Of a stretch of DNA of 64,000 nt, positions 53,341 through 64,000 are shown in pieces (positions within the stretch are counted from its first letter, which is position 1; the number at the start of each line of letters is the position of its first letter). The DNA is taken from assembly GCA_015227615.1 (NCBI GenBank), contig JAALGZ010000003.1:1798001-1862000 (forward strand), written 5' to 3'. The DNA comes from Labyrinthula sp. Ha. Taxonomy: Eukaryota; Sar; Bigyra; Labyrinthulida; Labyrinthulaceae. The notes beneath the pieces are model-generated. The model had not been told where the DNA came from. It ran no database searches and worked only from the letters and a program-made list of their open reading frames with translations. The position numbers and the translations under genes are program-made.

Positions 53341-54969
53341 TTATTCTAACAATGTACAAACTTCAAAGTTAGCTTGTGAAACAACTTCTTGCGGTGAAAG
53401 GTTATCCAAGATATACTTATAGAGCATCTTACCATCTTTTATGGGAAATGACAGTTTCCAATCGCCTGATCTTTGTTTTTCTTTCTGTATATCTTCATAG
53501 ATCCTCTGAACAAGAAAGTCTTTTGTCTGTCTCCTCTTTTCGCTCATTATTTCTTCATCATCAAAGTTTCGAATAAATTGGGGTCGTTTTTTCTTCCGAG
53601 ATCCTAATCTAGACTTAGCTTTTAGATATAGCTGTGAAATTTGTTGCTTCTCCAAATCAACTGCAGGCAAGCCTACAAGATTTAACAACTCACATATCAT
53701 TCTAGGCTTCAACTCCTTGTCCCATTGTGTTCCTAAGTTCATCCCTGGGCTTCCATTGACCTCAAGTAATCGCGGCTTCAACCCATGACAGTTTCGCTCA
53801 ATAAAGATATCAAATCCAAAAAGCTGAAAGCAATGTTTAGGCAAGAATGAGGATGAAGTTTTCCTTGGCCAGATCCTTTCACTGACATGAACTATTTTTT
53901 CCTCAATGGAATGCAAAGTTTTCACCACAATTTGTTCAATCTCGTAAAATAATCTGCTATATTCATCCAGTGAATAAGCGTCAACGATCTTCTGCTTCAA
54001 TTCTGCAAAAGATAATTTATACCTGCTGCTTCCACTCATATATTTTTTGCTCTGTTTTTGCACACTTGAATTAGTCAAGTGTACAAGTCTATTACTAAGA
54101 CAAGACGGTCTCAGAGAATAATTTTCAGTGGCAGATCGCACAAGTCCTTCTTTATATATGTAAATTCTTAGCGGTGAAAACGAGTTTACCAATGCATAAA
54201 CTCTAAGATCTATCTTCTTTCCATCAATCAAAAATGGACTTTGCAAGTATCTAGACACGGTTAAGGATGATTTCTTGTAAGTCTGCTCACGAAGATATTT
54301 ATGAGTTATGTCAAAAGGAAACTCAAGTATTTTTATTCCTCTTCCGCAAGCATTGTTCACAGGCTTCACAATCCAAAATTTATCATCATTAGGGAAACGT
54401 CCATGATTATTGAGTTCCTTTGCTTTTTGTGATAGTGCCTCAAAAGCAGCAGTTTCACGAGGAAGAATGAATGTTTGAGGCATGAATGAGTACTTCTGTT
54501 CACCGTAAATACTGCCATGCTGCATGATATTATCATACAAATTATCTTTTCTCGTTACTTCATAGCTATGAGGAAACGAATTTATCATCTGACCATTTCT
54601 AAGCTTTGCATAGCTTTCTAGTCCACAAGAAGCAGGACTTAACCAGAACAGATTGCATAGTTCATCGAGATCAGATTTCTTTGCCTTTAACCTGTTAAAA
54701 TCATGATTCAGCAGCAGCTTTGTGATAAAGTTAGATACTGGGCCTTTAAAAAATAGTCTTGGCTTCAATTGTTTAAGTCTAATTTGATGGTACTGCCTGC
54801 AGCTTTCACATTTACAGTGAAATCTATGTTTTGGACGTTTGACGAATATTTTCTCAGATTGTTTGTTTAATCCATTGTCGCACCTGTTTTCATCGTTTTC
54901 TTTTTCAACATGCTCTAGGTTATTTTTCAAGTCGAAACATCTGTCTACTTCAAAACTCAAAGTTTCCAT
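53341..54969 (-). CDS. Tubulin-tyrosine-ligase-like protein (probable polyglutamylase)
   Basis: I start at the ATG at 54969; the open frame extends to a TTG at 54984. The protein is 542 residues. The ATP-grasp core runs from about 195 to 430: KFWIVKPVNNACGRGI near 198-213, VSRYLQSPFLIDGKKIDLRV, YIYKEGLVRSATENYS, VHLTNSSVQ, and LLEVNGSPGM with the Mg-binding Glu and Asn. The order and spacing fit the TTLL family, which adds glutamate, glycine or tyrosine to tubulin tails; polyglutamylases (TTLL4/5/6-like) are the closest in pattern. A CKCESCRQYHQ motif near 52-62 may bind zinc. Presence suggests modified microtubules, often flagellar, but this is not proof of a flagellum. Confidence 0.9.
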   Translation of the reverse strand: METLSFEVDRCFDLKNNLEHVEKENDENRCDNGLNKQSEKIFVKRPKHRFHCKCESCRQYHQIRLKQLKPRLFFKGPVSNFITKLLLNHDFNRLKAKKSDLDELCNLFWLSPASCGLESYAKLRNGQMINSFPHSYEVTRKDNLYDNIMQHGSIYGEQKYSFMPQTFILPRETAAFEALSQKAKELNNHGRFPNDDKFWIVKPVNNACGRGIKILEFPFDITHKYLREQTYKKSSLTVSRYLQSPFLIDGKKIDLRVYALVNSFSPLRIYIYKEGLVRSATENYSLRPSCLSNRLVHLTNSSVQKQSKKYMSGSSRYKLSFAELKQKIVDAYSLDEYSRLFYEIEQIVVKTLHSIEEKIVHVSERIWPRKTSSSFLPKHCFQLFGFDIFIERNCHGLKPRLLEVNGSPGMNLGTQWDKELKPRMICELLNLVGLPAVDLEKQQISQLYLKAKSRLGSRKKKRPQFIRNFDDEEIMSEKRRQTKDFLVQRIYEDIQKEKQRSGDWKLSFPIKDGKMLYKYILDNLSPQEVVSQANFEVCTLLE

Positions 54970-55086
54970 TTTGATGCTTAACAACTAAGAAAAAACCCAG
55001 AAAGTCCACGTCATCTAGTCAACCCTCAAGTCTTCCCTACTAGCCAAGTTGGGTAAGAATTTACTGCTAAGAACATATAAAATATA

Positions 55087-55716
55087 TCAATGAATATATT
55101 TATTGAGAAATTTGCGATGAAAGTCATTTCTTATTGTGTCATTAATGAAACGCTTTGGTGCTTCTTTTTCTGTGACTGCCTGGTTGCGAAACACAATATC
55201 TTCGTCCCACCTTCGTTTCACACCTGACCGCGCCCGTGATTGCTCTACACGTTCTTTCATGAGTTCGTATCTCTTCTCTTCTTCTTTTTTTTTATTTTCT
55301 TCTTGTTCTCTTTCACGTCTTATACGTGCAATCTCCTCAAGCAACTCCGCTTCATCATCCTCAGACTCGTTGCTGCTTTCAGCAGAACTTACTTCCTCAT
55401 CGGCGTCTAAATCATTTTGCTCAATGTTGTTCTGTAAGACTAATAAATTTTTCACTTTAGAAGCATAGTTTTCAGGAGTTTTTTTCTTCGCGAAATGCGT
55501 CTTTTCATCTTGAATTAACTTGCTAACCAGTTCTTCCTTTGTTGTTTCGTCTGGGATAACCTGAGATTCTTGTCTAAATTTAAGTTTCATGTGACTAGCC
55601 ACATCTTGTTCTTGCACTTGCTTAGATGCTACCCCATCAGTTGTATAATTTCTAAAATCAAATGTATTTCCACTAGCTCTGGCGGTGTGCCAAGTTGGCC
55701 TATGTGAATATGCCAT
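55087..55716 (-). CDS. CWC15: Spliceosome protein CWC15
   Basis: The 209-residue protein has the three conserved parts of Cwf15/Cwc15: an N-terminal [11 protein letters not shown] segment followed by [12 protein letters not shown], an acidic middle with a Glu/Arg coiled coil ([16 protein letters not shown] then RRER...), and a C-terminal [18 protein letters not shown] with [20 protein letters not shown] at the end. It belongs to the Prp19-associated NTC/NTR group in the catalytic spliceosome. Its presence agrees with the mini-introns found in this window. The protein ends on TGA at the family's normal end, showing TGA is a stop here. The ATG is 117 bases upstream of the TTLL stop side of the spacer; both genes run on the minus strand. 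Confidence 0.92.
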   Translation of the reverse strand: MAYSHRPTWHTARASGNTFDFRNYTTDGVASKQVQEQDVASHMKLKFRQESQVIPDETTKEELVSKLIQDEKTHFAKKKTPENYASKVKNLLVLQNNIEQNDLDADEEVSSAESSNESEDDEAELLEEIARIRREREQEENKKKEEEKRYELMKERVEQSRARSGVKRRWDEDIVFRNQAVTEKEAPKRFINDTIRNDFHRKFLNKYIH

Positions 55717-58700
55717 TTCTTTATTTTAAATGGTTTCTAATTGCATAATATTTGGGTAATATATCGTATGGTGCTGTTGGGGGAAAGTTGTTCCCTCCCC
55801 AAAAGAAAAGAAAAAAAAACACCAACGGGATGCGAATACAATCAAATTATATATAAAAATATATATTTTATCTTTATATTTCTAAATTATTTTTTCGCTT
55901 ATTGGGATCAACAATAGCTTATGTAAGTTGTGAACTAAGTAGAACTCATACATTTAGTCTTTTCATCCTTGACGGGGATCTACTTTCCTGCATTGTTTTT
56001 TTACACTGTAGCGGCTTTAATGTAGCAAAAATAAGAGTTATCTTATATATTCTATTTTAATTTTTGTGTTTCTATAAAATGAGCTAAAATTCAATTCCGT
56101 TGCAACCATTACAGGTTCTTAAGACAAAGATGTAGATATGGGTGTGCTCGTGATTATACCTTCTCAAGGCGGATGACAGTTGTGGAAGACATTTTTTGAG
56201 AAAATCAGATATATTTTAACATAGTCCCTGGTATTTACATCTAATATAACGTACTAGAAACCCAACAGGTCTCGAACCTCATTTATTTAACATTCATTGC
56301 TCCCCAAGTTAACTAGTAGCCGTTCTTCAATGCAACTATCTGAAGACTAAATGAAGCAAATGAAGCATGATGTCACAATTATACTATCAATTTTTAATCA
56401 ACAGCCACACCAGAAAAACTTTGCTTATAGGAATAATTACGGGGGAGGCCGTGGCAACTGTTAATAAAAATATTTTAAACATAACCCAGGACACTAAGTT
56501 AAAATAAAAGGTATGGATTCCTAACATGAAAGTAACGTGTGAAATGGCTTATGATTATTTTATGTAGAGATGATTATAGACGAAATTAAGTAGTTTTGTT
56601 GGTGGTTGTCCTAGCCACTGCTAAGAAGAAACATAGGGTTATTAGCTTGTTGAGAGAAGAACCAAACGTTCGGAGTTAACAACTGTGACTCATTTCAAGG
56701 AATAACACGTTTATAATTCGATAAATCTTTCAATCCGAAACTAAATCCTCTCTCTTAAATTTACATGGTTTGAGCCAAATGATTGGATTGTTTGAAAACT
56801 GCGGTGAAACCGCTAATCTGTACTTAGAAGTGCAATAATTTGTCACCATTGAGTGTCGTATGCTACTGATGGAAATATGGAACAGTACAAGAAGTCAAAA
56901 TCTCACTATAATTTCCTAATTTTTATAACAGTGATTTCTAAAATTAAGGCAAGCCACCGGTAATGCTTTTCATCCAAATGGGCTAGATTCTTAGATTTCA
57001 AAAAGGAACATATATACTTGGAACGAAAAAAAGACATTTAGGGCTACAATGATTGTTATTCTTTTGCTTTAAATAGAGGAGAGATCGAATTAATTCTAGG
57101 AAAAATGTAAGAGCTTAATTTGAAGCTTAAAGTTATAAGGGAAGTTAACTGTTATGGTTGAACCCGCAAAACTTGTTATACTAGTAATAAAGAGAGGATC
57201 TTAATATAGTACAAAAAGTAAGAGGAAACTACAAATTATCATAACCATATACAGTATTTAATAATATTCTCACAACCATATCTAAGAAGTAAAATGCTAC
57301 ATCTAATGTTGATGTTCTAGTCCAAGTTCAATTGAGAGAACATGTATTATTGATTCTTTGTCACACATCTTGATATTCTATGTCAGGACAAATTACTTTT
57401 CAGGACGTTTTAATTTTTTCAACCAATATATTGTACCAAATATTATTGTTATTTTTTGCCGAGTTTAGCTGTATTGCGATATTTTCCCTTTTGATTAAAA
57501 ACAAGTCCAATGATTCATTCATCGGGGTAACCGCAGTAAGCGACCATACAGAATGCATAACTTTCTCTCAAGTTTTTTTGAGGGCTAACAAATATAAGTA
57601 GCGGAGCGAAATCAGTCACAACATAGTATAGATTAATCTCCTCGGGCAGTGTATTCATAGTTTCCATTGACATGATCCTCCAGTTTCACACAACTGTATA
57701 TCATTTTTTTCTGGTAGACTATATCAGTATCCACGACATGTAATCATTACGGAACCTGAATAGTTCATTTCGTTGCCACCTAGACTTAAAGTACCTAGAA
57801 CCTTGTTCTCAAAAAGTTAAAGGTATACCATGTAATCCAATAATGTAATATATAATTTATCAAAGTTTGATGTCTTTTCTAATCACTACTGCTGTTATCT
57901 AAAGCTATTGCTATCAAGTCTTATCCTTTGCTAATTTAGAATTTAAGACTTCTCTCATGACCTACAGTTTTAGCAATCTTTCATTGAAAATTTTCTTAAG
58001 TGTTAAAAAAAACTTATTTAGAGAACCTTAATATTTTTAGGGACTTTTTAGATTTTTGAATTTGTGTTGCTCTTGTCTGTATCGTAGTTAGAATTAACTA
58101 CTTTTTCCGGAAATTGCAATATATAACTCATTTGCCACGTTTTGATCAGAAATGACCAGTTTATAATTAGAAGAAGATCTTATTACAACTTCTTGTTTCT
58201 AACTCTATGTACTGAAGCTGGTGTTTCATTAAGCTATGAACTTGTACGACTCCATTGTGCGATAACATAAAGACTATGCTCTATGAAATGCAACAGAACT
58301 TCTTTAAGCCTAGCAAACTGTCATGGACAATACGGCCAACTCATGAAACTTCTATAAGAAATACATATCGGCACTCTAATTAAGTTGTATCGCTTTTTGC
58401 ATCTTGTCTATTATTAAAGCTTAATATAGAGTTCTCAATACCGCTTTGATATGTTATATTATGCTCTGACGATAGTCCTACTCAGATAATCTGTAACCGG
58501 ACACCTTGGTATACCACTTATTTGACTTTTTAAAGGGTATTCTTAGCTCCAATAAAAACCAATTTATATATAATGTACTTGTTTTTTACCACTTTCCTCT
58601 TATATCATTTAAGAGTTTCACTTTTATTCTGGGTAATTTCGAAAGGAGTATTATGATAAGAATAACCACAATTAGTTTATGTATAACAACTCTAAGCATA

Positions 58701-59778
58701 CACCCTCTTAATATGATGTTTATTAACTGAGCTATTTAACAAATGATTGAGTACTGAATTTACTTTTCTCCGAAAACCTTAATCAAGCTGTTTGCAAAAG
58801 TTGCTCCTTGGATATGTTGGACCATTGGCCGCTACGCTTCAACCTCACAAGAATAAACCATTATGATTTTTCTGCAAATAAATTTGATTTATTTATTTAT
58901 TAAGTTCCTAACTAATATAATTTTGACATAGCTCTCTATCGCAGTTTTCATTAAACCTCTGAGAAAGTGTGATTGCCCCTTTCACTTGAGAAAGATTTTG
59001 TACTTCTTTAAATGCTTTTCATACTGTTCCCCATAAGAAAGTTGTTTTCTACAGAAAATTAAAATAATAGTTTCTTAACTATTTGTAGAGCTGCTTGAAT
59101 CATACTCATTACGTTCTTCAATCTATTCTTGCTGTTTGCTGTCCAACAAGAGGTATCTGTCAGTATTCGTCACGTGACAACACTTCATTTGCCACTATCA
59201 ACTAAAATTTTTCCTTAGGAAAAAAATAAGGCTATAATTCCACCACAATAATGCTTTAATTTTGCTTTTACTCTTCTCTTTCCTTTGCTCTCACTCTCTT
59301 TGATTTTCTTGTCTTTGTATGTATTTTCAATACCATTCCAGAAACTCTAAATAAAACGATCAAATAATTTTGGGTAATTAGAAAATGAAAATTACAAGAA
59401 CTTAAAATGTGTTTGGATTGTATAAAAGAACCTCTAATCGATAGAGGCGACACAAGTATACTCTAAATAAGTTTATTTATTATTAGCGCTTGAAAGTGGA
59501 TGTTATTTACTTAATCTAAATCCCTGTAATTCTTGCGGAGTTAAACAACCCCCATTGTCAAAGTTTCCAGATACAACAACAGCATCAATACATTCAGAAG
59601 AAAGCACCGAAATCGAAGTAAAAATACTCTTTTTTGTAAAGTTTAGGAAATTGAATTTCGTCATCTATGCCCTAGTAATTCTTGTCAACATGTAATAGCC
59701 GATCACTATTATAAATTTGAAGTTGATGATGAGAAACAAAGTACATTTTTGATGTTATATTTATACTTAGCTTATTTA
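55717..59778. other. 4.1-kb AT-rich spacer, nothing recognised
   Basis: No gene, RNA or transposon signature could be supported. Short open frames (57380-57601, 58506-58730, 59268-59453) have no protein-like pattern. Confidence 0.6.
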
Positions 59779-59976
59779 ATGTCTTGCGCACTCTGTGGAA
59801 AAGGATCGAAAACTATATTTCATAATGGGGATAATTTAGTAGATAATTTTGAAAGTGAAGAAAAATTGAAAGAAAGGAAAAAAAAGACCTCAGTTATAGA
59901 TCTGTTTAGTGGTCTTCAATCACAACTCGAAATCGTACAAGCAGATGAAACAAATGATGAAACTTCATGGGATTAA
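59779..59976 (+). CDS. Possible small acidic protein
   Basis: From the ATG at 59779 the frame gives 65 residues (MSCALCGKGSKTIF ... DETNDETSWD). Two cysteines near the start, a glycine-lysine segment and a charged helix (ESEEKLKERKKKT) make it more protein-like than chance frames. An AG shortly before the ATG could be a splice acceptor, so an upstream exon is possible. No family is recognised. It is convergent with the Cys-rich gene on the minus strand, about 200 bases away. Confidence 0.4.
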   Translation: MSCALCGKGSKTIFHNGDNLVDNFESEEKLKERKKKTSVIDLFSGLQSQLEIVQADETNDETSWD

Positions 59977-60177
59977 ATGCTGGAAATCAACTTTTGAAGT
60001 CACATTAACATTCTAAACAATAGGAGGTTCATTTATTTTGTACAAGTTTATTATGTTTGAAAGGAAATTAAGGTTTATGTAAAGATATATTCTTGACTCA
60101 AACCATACAGAATGCTGCTTAACATCGATATATCTAGTACTAGAACAGATCATGTATTAACACTAAAATAATTACAC

Positions 60178-60570
60178 TTACATTCTAGAGTTAGCTGCTC
60201 TTAAGAATTTATACTTTGATTTTTCCTCCTCATCGTAAAAACAAACTCCGAATTCTCCTAAATTATGACAACTTGCTTCTGGTCCACATTCACCAGGAAC
60301 TTTACCTGTGCATACTAAAGCACAAAATTTATGTTTAGTTTCTTTATTTAACAAAGCACAGGTTGGTTCTGCAGTGACATCTTCTGGTTTATCTGTCGGA
60401 CAAACAAAATGTGAGCACTCTAGGGCACAAACTTGTTTTTCAGTTCCGGGCAATTGAATCTGAACTTCATCTTCTCCACAGCCTAAGAGAGGATTTCCGT
60501 AGTGAGTCTCTGATGAAACGAAGGTGAAGGAGAATAAACAAATAAGAAGGTGAAATAAGAGTGAATTCAT
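60178..60570 (-). CDS. Small secreted cysteine-rich protein
   Basis: The open frame reaches 60663, but the ATG at 60570 starts a clear signal peptide (MNSLLFHLLICLFSFTFVSS, cleavage expected after about residue 20), giving 130 residues. The mature part has ten cysteines in a repeated pattern, CALECSHFVC ... TCALL and FCALVCTGKVPGEC ... SC ... GVCFY, so it appears to be two related halves held by disulfides. Function is unknown. Similar short Cys-patterned secreted proteins occur in several algae and stramenopile-type protists, but I cannot tie it to a named family. Confidence 0.7.
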   Translation of the reverse strand: MNSLLFHLLICLFSFTFVSSETHYGNPLLGCGEDEVQIQLPGTEKQVCALECSHFVCPTDKPEDVTAEPTCALLNKETKHKFCALVCTGKVPGECGPEASCHNLGEFGVCFYDEEEKSKYKFLRAANSRM

Positions 60571-61779
60571 TATTTTGAAGGAGTTAATGTGGTTTGTAAA
60601 AAGGTGGTGCGTATAGAAATTTGGGAACATTGCGGGAACATAATATCCGCCCAAAAAAAGCAAAACGGATATTTTTCCAAAAAAATCGGGATAGAATCAA
60701 GTCGAGAATCTTGTTTGGCATTAGGTTCGAGAATCTTGTCAAGTATTTTCGAGAACTCGGTCTTGGGTGATGTTAATGCGTTTCACAATGAGAACCTTGG
60801 AGTTAATGTTCAGAGAGGTATAGTAAATGGTACATGAATTCTGGGAACTTACAAGTTTGGTTCTCTTATTAAAACTTGGTTAAGAAGGAACAAAGGTTAA
60901 TCTGGGAGTGAAAGCAAAACGACTGAAATATTTTTTAGACTTGTCGAAGTAAAACGTTGACCCTATGTGTGCTTTGTTTATGGTTCTTAGGCCGCTCTTC
61001 CTTGATATAGGGAATTATCTTGTCACCAGCTTTCTCAGTTTCAGCTAAAGCAGCCAAAAATGCACTAAAAAAAGCAACATGAACATTCCGGGGGCTTCAA
61101 CAAAGAGATTGTTGCATATCTTCTTCTTACTTTGTCGCTACTCCCAATGAGCTACTCTAGACCGAATAGTGGCAATAAAATGTAAAATATGTTCCCTCAG
61201 AATTCAAGACAGCCTCGATTCAATGGTTCTAATTGGGTTCAGCTTTTTTTCTAACGAAGTACCCAGCATATTCTTCTTTCGTTAGAGGCCAGCGACTACA
61301 TTTCCATATACCTAATTATAGTATTTATTTATAAACGATACATTTAATATTATAGCTCCAAAAGCAAAGCAGGTGCTATATTGGCATAGATGTAGTTTCC
61401 TAACTAGATCGAGATATAGGGAACCTTCAAATCGATATGAGACCAGATCATCTACCTATTTTAGAACAGAGAACACTCTCTTTATTCTTTGATATTCTCG
61501 TTCGGCACAGGGGTTCCTATTACAGTTTCTTATCGTTCTTACCATTAACTATCGGGACAAGGATTTAAATGTTGCCTATGATTCTTGCAGCAAAACAAAA
61601 ATATAGCAAAATTACCGGTAGCTACCGTGTTTCATAATACGATAAGAAACCTTTGTCCCTATTTTCAGTCGGACCCGAACCATGTGGCAATTCTCTTGGG
61701 CAGATGGTTTGAATAATTTAGTAAGGTAGATTTCCCGGATTATGTTTTGTTGGTTCTATTATCTTGACACAATACTGGA

Positions 61780-62900
61780 GGGGTTAAAGGTAGACTTCCT
61801 TAACTGCAATTATTGGTGTTGTTTGAGGAAAAAATATCAAAACTCAAATAATATTATCAAAATTGTTAAGTTTTGAGATGTTTTTTGGGGTTTTGATACT
61901 CCTAATATGATATTTGAGTTTTACTGATATATCAAAATTCCCCAAATGATATTTGGGCCATATGGTCCAGGACCCAGTTACCAAATCTTGTTTTAGTTTT
62001 CAAGTTTTATGTTTTTTGAGTTTTAAAATTTACATATTTGAGCAAAGAAAGAAAGAAACTAGACAAAACCAATGGGCGATAATTTAATTTGGTTAGCCGG
62101 AATCTCCATTATTTTTGGCGCATTCTATTCCTCATCATGGATTCACTATTTAAAAATGCAAATGTGTAAACCTAAACTGGACCAAGAGGAATAACTTCTG
62201 GACTAATATTAGTTTTGAGCTCTAGTTCATACAGTTTTTTGACTTTTACACATAGCTTGATGGAAAGTAAACCTTAAAGCTATAAGTTCAAACTCATTGC
62301 TTAGACAGAGCAGATGTACTTTTGTTTTTCATTATGAAATCCAATGAAGTTGTTGCTTCTACCAGAACCTCAACATATATATAAACAAAAAAATACTCAA
62401 CTCAAAATAGCTAAACTACTTAGAGCTAAAACTCAATCTAATCAAACTATATGTAGGAGGACAAAAACCCTGCGGGAAAATAACCCCTCCTAACTTTCAA
62501 TCAACTACCAATATTAACTGATTTCGTCTTCAGATGCGGTTCCAAGAAAAGGCCTGTATCCGTTTGTTTCCATCAACATCTTAAAATATTTTTCATTGAG
62601 CACTTCCTAAGCAGTTATTTTCTTCCTAGCGCAGTTGGGGACGATGCAACAGATGAAGCGTTGATCATAGATTTGGTTCCTATCAAATGGGGAAGCTGTC
62701 ACCGTGTTGCCATGGTATGCTTAATAGTGAAAAGGTAGGATGACATAAAAAAACTCAAAGTATCAAAATACCAGAAAAAGTGGGCCACACGGTCAAAACT
62801 AAAATGATACCCAGAATATTATCAGAACTCACTCAAAGTGTCTAGAAAAAAACTCAAGCTGACTCAAAGTAAAATTTAAATCCTCAAAACTTGTTTGACA
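61780..62900. repeat. Possible degenerate inverted-repeat element
   Basis: Left block (61780-62070) and right block (62740-62900) share words in opposite orientation, such as TTTTGAG against CTCAAAA and GGCCATATGGTCC against GTGGGCCACACGGTC. Alignment is patchy and I could not define ends or a target duplication. Confidence 0.3.
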
Positions 62901-63002
62901 TATCATGATTGTATCAAACGGCACCCCTAACTGCAATACCGTAACGTAACACCATGTTTTTTTTTGTCAAATCCTTAGAATGGTAGTACCAGTAAGAAAA
63001 CG

Positions 63003-63026
63003 TTACCGTAAGAGCTATTACGGTAA
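63003..63026. other. Perfect 9-bp stem-loop within a palindrome cluster
   Basis: TTACCGTAA (63003-63011), loop GAGCTA, TTACGGTAA (63018-63026). Nearby are AACGAG-AAA-CTCGTT and CTCGCGAG with facing CGGAT/ATCCG, so about 130 bases can fold on themselves. It is likely the end of a foldback element. No gene is associated. Confidence 0.6.
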
Positions 63027-64000
63027 GATACAGTGGAAACGTTTGTACCGTGGATATTTTAGAACGAGAAACTCGTTTGTCTCGGATGGATTTCTCGCGA
63101 GTATCCGTCTCAGTCAACTGTTGAAACAAAACCAACCTCTAGAAAGAATGGTTAAGAATAAGTTTCAGTATGCAAGAAATAGTCTATTCAAAATCTCTCT
63201 CTTTTTTCTTTTTTTTCTAGATTAGCTGCATTAGCTTTTAACCAAATAAATTTGACAAAAACAACCAAAAACATCAGAAGCCAGCAACAATAATGCCTAA
63301 CAAGTAGCAGCAAAGCACTCTAACTTAGATTAAACTTTGCTTCACCGAATCAAAAATACCTCACTCGAAAGAAGTTTTAATTTTCCAATCTCTCGCAAGA
63401 ACCAATTTTAATTTTTGATAAGTTAAGTGTAGGATATAAACAATTTTAAACACAAGTTTGGGAAGAAAATGATGTGTATTAATATTTGTCCATTTACAGT
63501 AATTTTTCTCATTGAATAGTTTGTTTCTTTATGCCAAAAGAAAATATAACATGCACTAATAAGGTACTGGAAATAGAGCATACACTTTATTTTTACTCTA
63601 AATAAATTTATTTTGAGTTCGATTTATCATTTCCATACTACCAAAGTAAATACGATTTTCACGCCATAGTTTTGTTATTTAGGTGTATCACTCAATTTAT
63701 AAACATGAAGTAATTGTAGTCTATTATTGCTATCTACTGAACTATATCTAGCAACTAACTTTTATTTGTTTTAGATTTGAGCAGTTTCGGTTACCCTTAG
63801 TTTCTATGCTCTTCAGGTCAACCTGTATTTTGAGTGAAATACCCAAGAATTTTAATGCTTGCTTCCTAGCAAATTTCATGTGATGTGAGCAGAATAATAA
63901 TATTTCTAGAAGAAATGTTATATCTTTTTCTACCCACGTAAAACAGCATACAATCGGGAATAGTTACTTTAATATAGGACTCTAAATGGTGCCAAATTAT

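Larger units (their letters stand above)
60571..64000. other. 3.4-kb repeat-like region at the right edge
   Basis: No intact gene is supported. It contains a minus-strand open stretch at about 60940-61100 with alanine-rich protein-like composition (FFSAFLAALAETEKAGDK), probably a dead element; two facing blocks rich in 'CTCAAA/TTTGAG' words (61780-62070 and 62740-62900); and a palindrome cluster at 62980-63110. The last 700 bases are plain AT-rich sequence. Confidence 0.5.

Noticed and set aside
56255-56300. Possible tRNA on the minus strand (GGTTCGAGACC box)
   Set aside because: No matching acceptor stem, D-arm or anticodon arm could be found upstream.

Overview
This is nuclear DNA from a eukaryote, probably a protist. 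The evidence is a set of eukaryote-only genes: cytosolic ribosomal protein S14, the spliceosomal protein CWC15, a G-protein alpha subunit, a tubulin-tyrosine-ligase-like enzyme, a CSC1/TMEM63 channel, a TMEM209-type nuclear-envelope protein and a Stealth phosphotransferase. The sequence is AT-rich. Genes are almost intronless, but I could place three tiny introns of 28-31 nt. TAA, TAG and TGA all act as stops: CWC15 and G-alpha end on TGA and RPS14 on TAG, each at the expected C-terminus. I cannot name the lineage from the sequence alone.

Layout. Bases 1 to about 5130 are the 3' part of a Ty3/gypsy chromovirus-type LTR retrotransposon: RT, RNase H, integrase, chromodomain, polypurine tract and 3' LTR. 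After the chromodomain it carries an unusual cargo, a Myb/SANT-like segment followed by an MT-A70 adenine-methyltransferase domain. This copy is interrupted by three in-frame stops. At 5.4-6.4 kb lies a TPR gene. From 6.4 to 13.6 kb there are only repeats and retroelement relics. A Stealth gene (13.6 kb), two GT64 paralogues (17.4 and 28.7 kb, separated by a gene desert) and a GT77-like gene (34.2 kb) make a loose run of four secretory-pathway glycan enzymes. They lie next to a compact block at 30.1-38.6 kb: an anticodon-binding-domain protein, a YdcZ-type transporter, TMEM209, GT77 and CSC1. A 1.1-kb Mutator-like element with a 9-bp target duplication sits at 40.8-41.9 kb. A degenerate G-alpha gene follows at 43.4 kb. 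A second compact block at 51.1-55.7 kb holds an SRPBCC protein with two mini-introns, an orphan membrane protein, RPS14, TTLL and CWC15. A small ORF and a secreted Cys-rich protein lie near 60 kb. The rest, to 64 kb, is repeat-rich and has no gene I can support.

How the parts relate. The housekeeping genes occupy two tight blocks, and the spaces between them hold transposon debris. The glycosyltransferases are all predicted type II membrane proteins and could act together on surface or secreted glycans, but that is inference. The most notable item is the retrotransposon that has captured a putative DNA N6-adenine methyltransferase joined to a Myb-like domain. Also notable are a 98.5 %-identical internal block shared by otherwise diverged GT64 paralogues, a G-alpha that lacks both residues needed for GTP hydrolysis, and the mini-introns.
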